Shown here: one piece after another, positions 62,411 through 64,000 of the stretch
Numbering within the stretch: position 1 is the first letter of the stretch
Layout of the letters: every line of letters starts with the position of its first letter
Assembly (NCBI RefSeq): GCF_020640915.1
Contig: NZ_JADWDC010000005.1
Span: forward strand, 62,001 to 126,000
Reading direction: 5' to 3'
Origin: Waterburya agarophytonicola KI4
GTDB taxonomy: Bacteria > Cyanobacteriota > Cyanobacteriia > Cyanobacteriales > Xenococcaceae
Length of the DNA stretch: 64,000 nucleotides
Made by a program: the position numbers and the translations under genes
The notes under the pieces: model-generated
What the model was told of the DNA's origin: nothing
What the model saw: the letters and a program-made list of their open reading frames with translations, nothing else
Database searches by the model: none

Positions 62411-63751
62411 TTGACTACTCGCGTAATTATCGTTCGGCATGGACAAAGTACCTACAATGCACAAAAGATAATTCAAGGTCGTTGTGATGAATCTGTTTTA
62501 ACCGATCAAGGAATAGCCGACGCGCAACAAGTGGGTCAAGCCTTGAGCAGCCTTTCAATTGATGCCTTTTATTGTAGTCCCCTACAACGAGCCAAACAGA
62601 CAGCCCAAACAATTCACGCTCTGTTAGATAATCCTCCCCCATTGCAGTCTACAGAGCAATTGATGGAAATTGATTTACCCCTGTGGCAAAAGCTCAAAAA
62701 AGATGAAGTAGCGAATAAATTTGCTGCTGCATATCGTCAGTGGAAAGAAAACCCCCAGTCATTTAAAATGACTTTGGCTGACGGTACAGAACATTACCCC
62801 GTCCCTGCTTTATATGAGCAAGCGCAAAATTTTTGGCAAGACACTATCGCCAAACATTCAGGTCAAACTATTTTAATCGTGGCTCACAATGGCATTAATC
62901 GCTGTTTGATTATGAGTGCCATTGCCATGAGTAGCGATCGCTATCACTCTATTCAACAGTCCAACTGCTGCATCAGTATTCTCAACTTTACTGGGGAATT
63001 TGGCGAACCTGTCCAGCTAGAATCTCTCAATCAAACTTCTCATCTGGGTATTCCCATCCCTCCTACTCGTCCATGCCATTCTGGTCCTCGTCTCATTATG
63101 GTACGCCACGGGGAAACCAACTGGAATAAGGAATCTCGTTTCCAAGGTATTAAAGATATTCCTCTCAATGAAAACGGGCGATCGCAAGGACGCAAAGCGG
63201 GTACTTTTCTTCAGGATATCCCCATTGATTTTGCAATCTCTAGTTCGATGCTACGTCCGAAAGAAACTGCTGAAATTATCTTGCAACACCACCCCGACGT
63301 TGCTTTATCCACTACCCCTGAATTGATCGAAATTTGTCACGGTTTGTGGGAAGGAATGCTGGAAGCAGAAATACAGGCTGATTATCCCGAATTACTCCAA
63401 CAGTGGAAAGATAAGCCCGAAACCGTCCAAATGCCCGAAGGAGAAAATCTCCAACAGGTATGGGATCGAGGTGTTGCAGCCTGGAATAAGATAGCAGAAG
63501 ACCACAGCAATAATGATAGTTCTTTAACGGGACTTGTGGTAGCTCACGATGCGATTAACAAAGTTATTCTTTGCTATCTATTAGGATTAAAACCAGATAA
63601 TTTTTGGAATATCAAACAAGGCAATTGTGCGGTTAGCGTGATTGACTATCCCAATGGTGCATCGGACAAACCCGTGTTACAAGCAATTAATATTACTACC
63701 CATTTGGGCGGTGGAAGTATTATCGATAAAACCGCAGCAGGAGCTTTGTAA
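62411..63751 (+). CDS. two-domain histidine phosphatase (phosphoglycerate mutase-like)
   Basis: A 446-residue protein with two tandem histidine-phosphatase domains. The first starts VIIVRHGQSTYNAQKII (residues about 5-21) and the second LIMVRHGETNWNKESRF (about 228-244). Both keep the RHG phosphohistidine motif and the later histidine (VAHNGINRCL; VVAHDAINKVIL). Tandem forms of this kind occur in cyanobacteria and are annotated as phosphoglycerate mutase or phosphatase. The start is a TTG, with AGGGG about ten bases upstream. About 260 bases of gene-free AT-rich DNA lie upstream and should hold the promoter. The SRP RNA gene follows. Confidence 0.9.
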   Translation: MTTRVIIVRHGQSTYNAQKIIQGRCDESVLTDQGIADAQQVGQALSSLSIDAFYCSPLQRAKQTAQTIHALLDNPPPLQSTEQLMEIDLPLWQKLKKDEVANKFAAAYRQWKENPQSFKMTLADGTEHYPVPALYEQAQNFWQDTIAKHSGQTILIVAHNGINRCLIMSAIAMSSDRYHSIQQSNCCISILNFTGEFGEPVQLESLNQTSHLGIPIPPTRPCHSGPRLIMVRHGETNWNKESRFQGIKDIPLNENGRSQGRKAGTFLQDIPIDFAISSSMLRPKETAEIILQHHPDVALSTTPELIEICHGLWEGMLEAEIQADYPELLQQWKDKPETVQMPEGENLQQVWDRGVAAWNKIAEDHSNNDSSLTGLVVAHDAINKVILCYLLGLKPDNFWNIKQGNCAVSVIDYPNGASDKPVLQAINITTHLGGGSIIDKTAAGAL

Positions 63752-63848
63752 AATAATTAGTGTTGACTGATGAGGTAGAGCGTCGATGAATTCAATATTC
63801 AAAGTTACAGGTAAGTAAATTACAGAGAAATATGTTATTCTAGTTAGT

Positions 63849-63942
63849 GATTCGGACTCATGCGGTATTAACGCCCAAATCTTGTCAGGACCTGACGGTA
63901 GCAGCAATACGGGATGCTTAACACAGGCGTGATATCCGAATC
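63849..63942 (+). ncRNA. ffs: signal recognition particle RNA, small bacterial type
   Basis: The ends pair over eight bases, GATTCGGA with TCCGAATC, then TCATGC with GCGTGA. The apical domain is TTGTCAGGACCTGACGGTAGCAGC, matching the conserved Ffh-binding sequence GTCAGG...AGCAGC of bacterial 4.5S RNA. The apical tetraloop is TGAC instead of the common GGAA. The length of about 94-97 bases suits the small SRP RNA. A frame on the opposite strand here is not a gene. Confidence 0.85.
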
Positions 63943-64000
63943 ATCTCTTTTCAATTTTAGAGCTTAATTCTCAAGATTTCTTACTGTATAAAGAATTAGG

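Noticed and set aside
63677-63907. Minus-strand open frame of 76 codons over the SRP RNA
   Set aside because: It overlaps the histidine phosphatase end and the SRP RNA, and its codons follow the RNA sequence; no family match.
1-64000. Prophage or large mobile island
   Set aside because: No integrase, phage structural genes or transposase were seen, tRNA-Asp has no repeated 3' end nearby, and HIP1 sites are spread through the whole window, including the TPS-CHAT block.

Overview
This window comes from a cyanobacterial chromosome. The evidence is the very frequent HIP1 octamer GCGATCGC, the AT-rich base composition, and gene families that are cyanobacterial or plastid-like: a Ycf39-like reductase, a plastid-type GNAT, a starch-synthase-like GlgA, a COP23 domain protein, a DUF928 protein and CHAT/haemagglutinin proteins. 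The mix would fit a unicellular or baeocystous lineage, but the genus cannot be read from the sequence. No prophage, CRISPR array or intact insertion sequence was seen.

Layout. 1-6200: the 3' end of an alpha/beta hydrolase gene, a tiny membrane protein, an orphan urease alpha gene (ureC) carrying an in-frame palindromic repeat, a voltage-gated K+ channel, a sugar-binding lipoprotein, a HAD phosphatase and a YraN protein. 6282-25096: a 19-kb minus-strand block of two two-partner-secretion (TPS) modules combined with CHAT (caspase-like) domains. Transcription order is exoprotein 1, transporter 1, an exported TPR-CHAT protein, a 0.75-kb spacer, transporter 2, and a 2622-residue exoprotein that ends in a CHAT domain. 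25.3-28.3 kb: a COP23 protein, a MshEN-like/TPR membrane protein and tRNA-Asp. 28.5-36.5 kb: a methyltransferase divergent from a phytanoyl-CoA dioxygenase, gcvH and gcvP, a hydrolase whose frame is broken at a nine-C tract, a GNAT and a Ycf39-like reductase. 36.7-47.1 kb: an M48 protease, a DprA-like protein, a MAPEG protein, pdhB, a TldD/PmbA protein, ubiD, an M28 peptidase and glgA. 47.2-51.2 kb: a polysaccharide set (sugar transferase, GT4, GT39) with ssb upstream. 51.4-62.1 kb: a membrane protein, a GTPase, a Phd/PIN toxin-antitoxin pair, DUF4126, a MITE-like element, a Ser/Thr kinase, an O-methyltransferase, PhoX, DUF928, a CPBP protease and a fatty-acid-hydroxylase family protein. 62.4-63.95 kb: a double histidine phosphatase and the SRP RNA.

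The most unusual part is the TPS-CHAT block. Caspase-like CHAT domains are normally thought of as cytoplasmic. Here one sits at the C-terminus of a protein built for secretion across the outer membrane, and a second sits on a TPR protein with its own signal peptide, in the same gene block as both transporters. This suggests, as inference only, a cell-surface or periplasmic protease system. Smaller points worth checking are two nine-base G/C tracts (one interrupting a hydrolase gene, one inside phoX), a 138-bp MITE-like element with perfect 12-bp terminal repeats and a 6-bp direct repeat, and four different five-copy heptamer arrays between genes.
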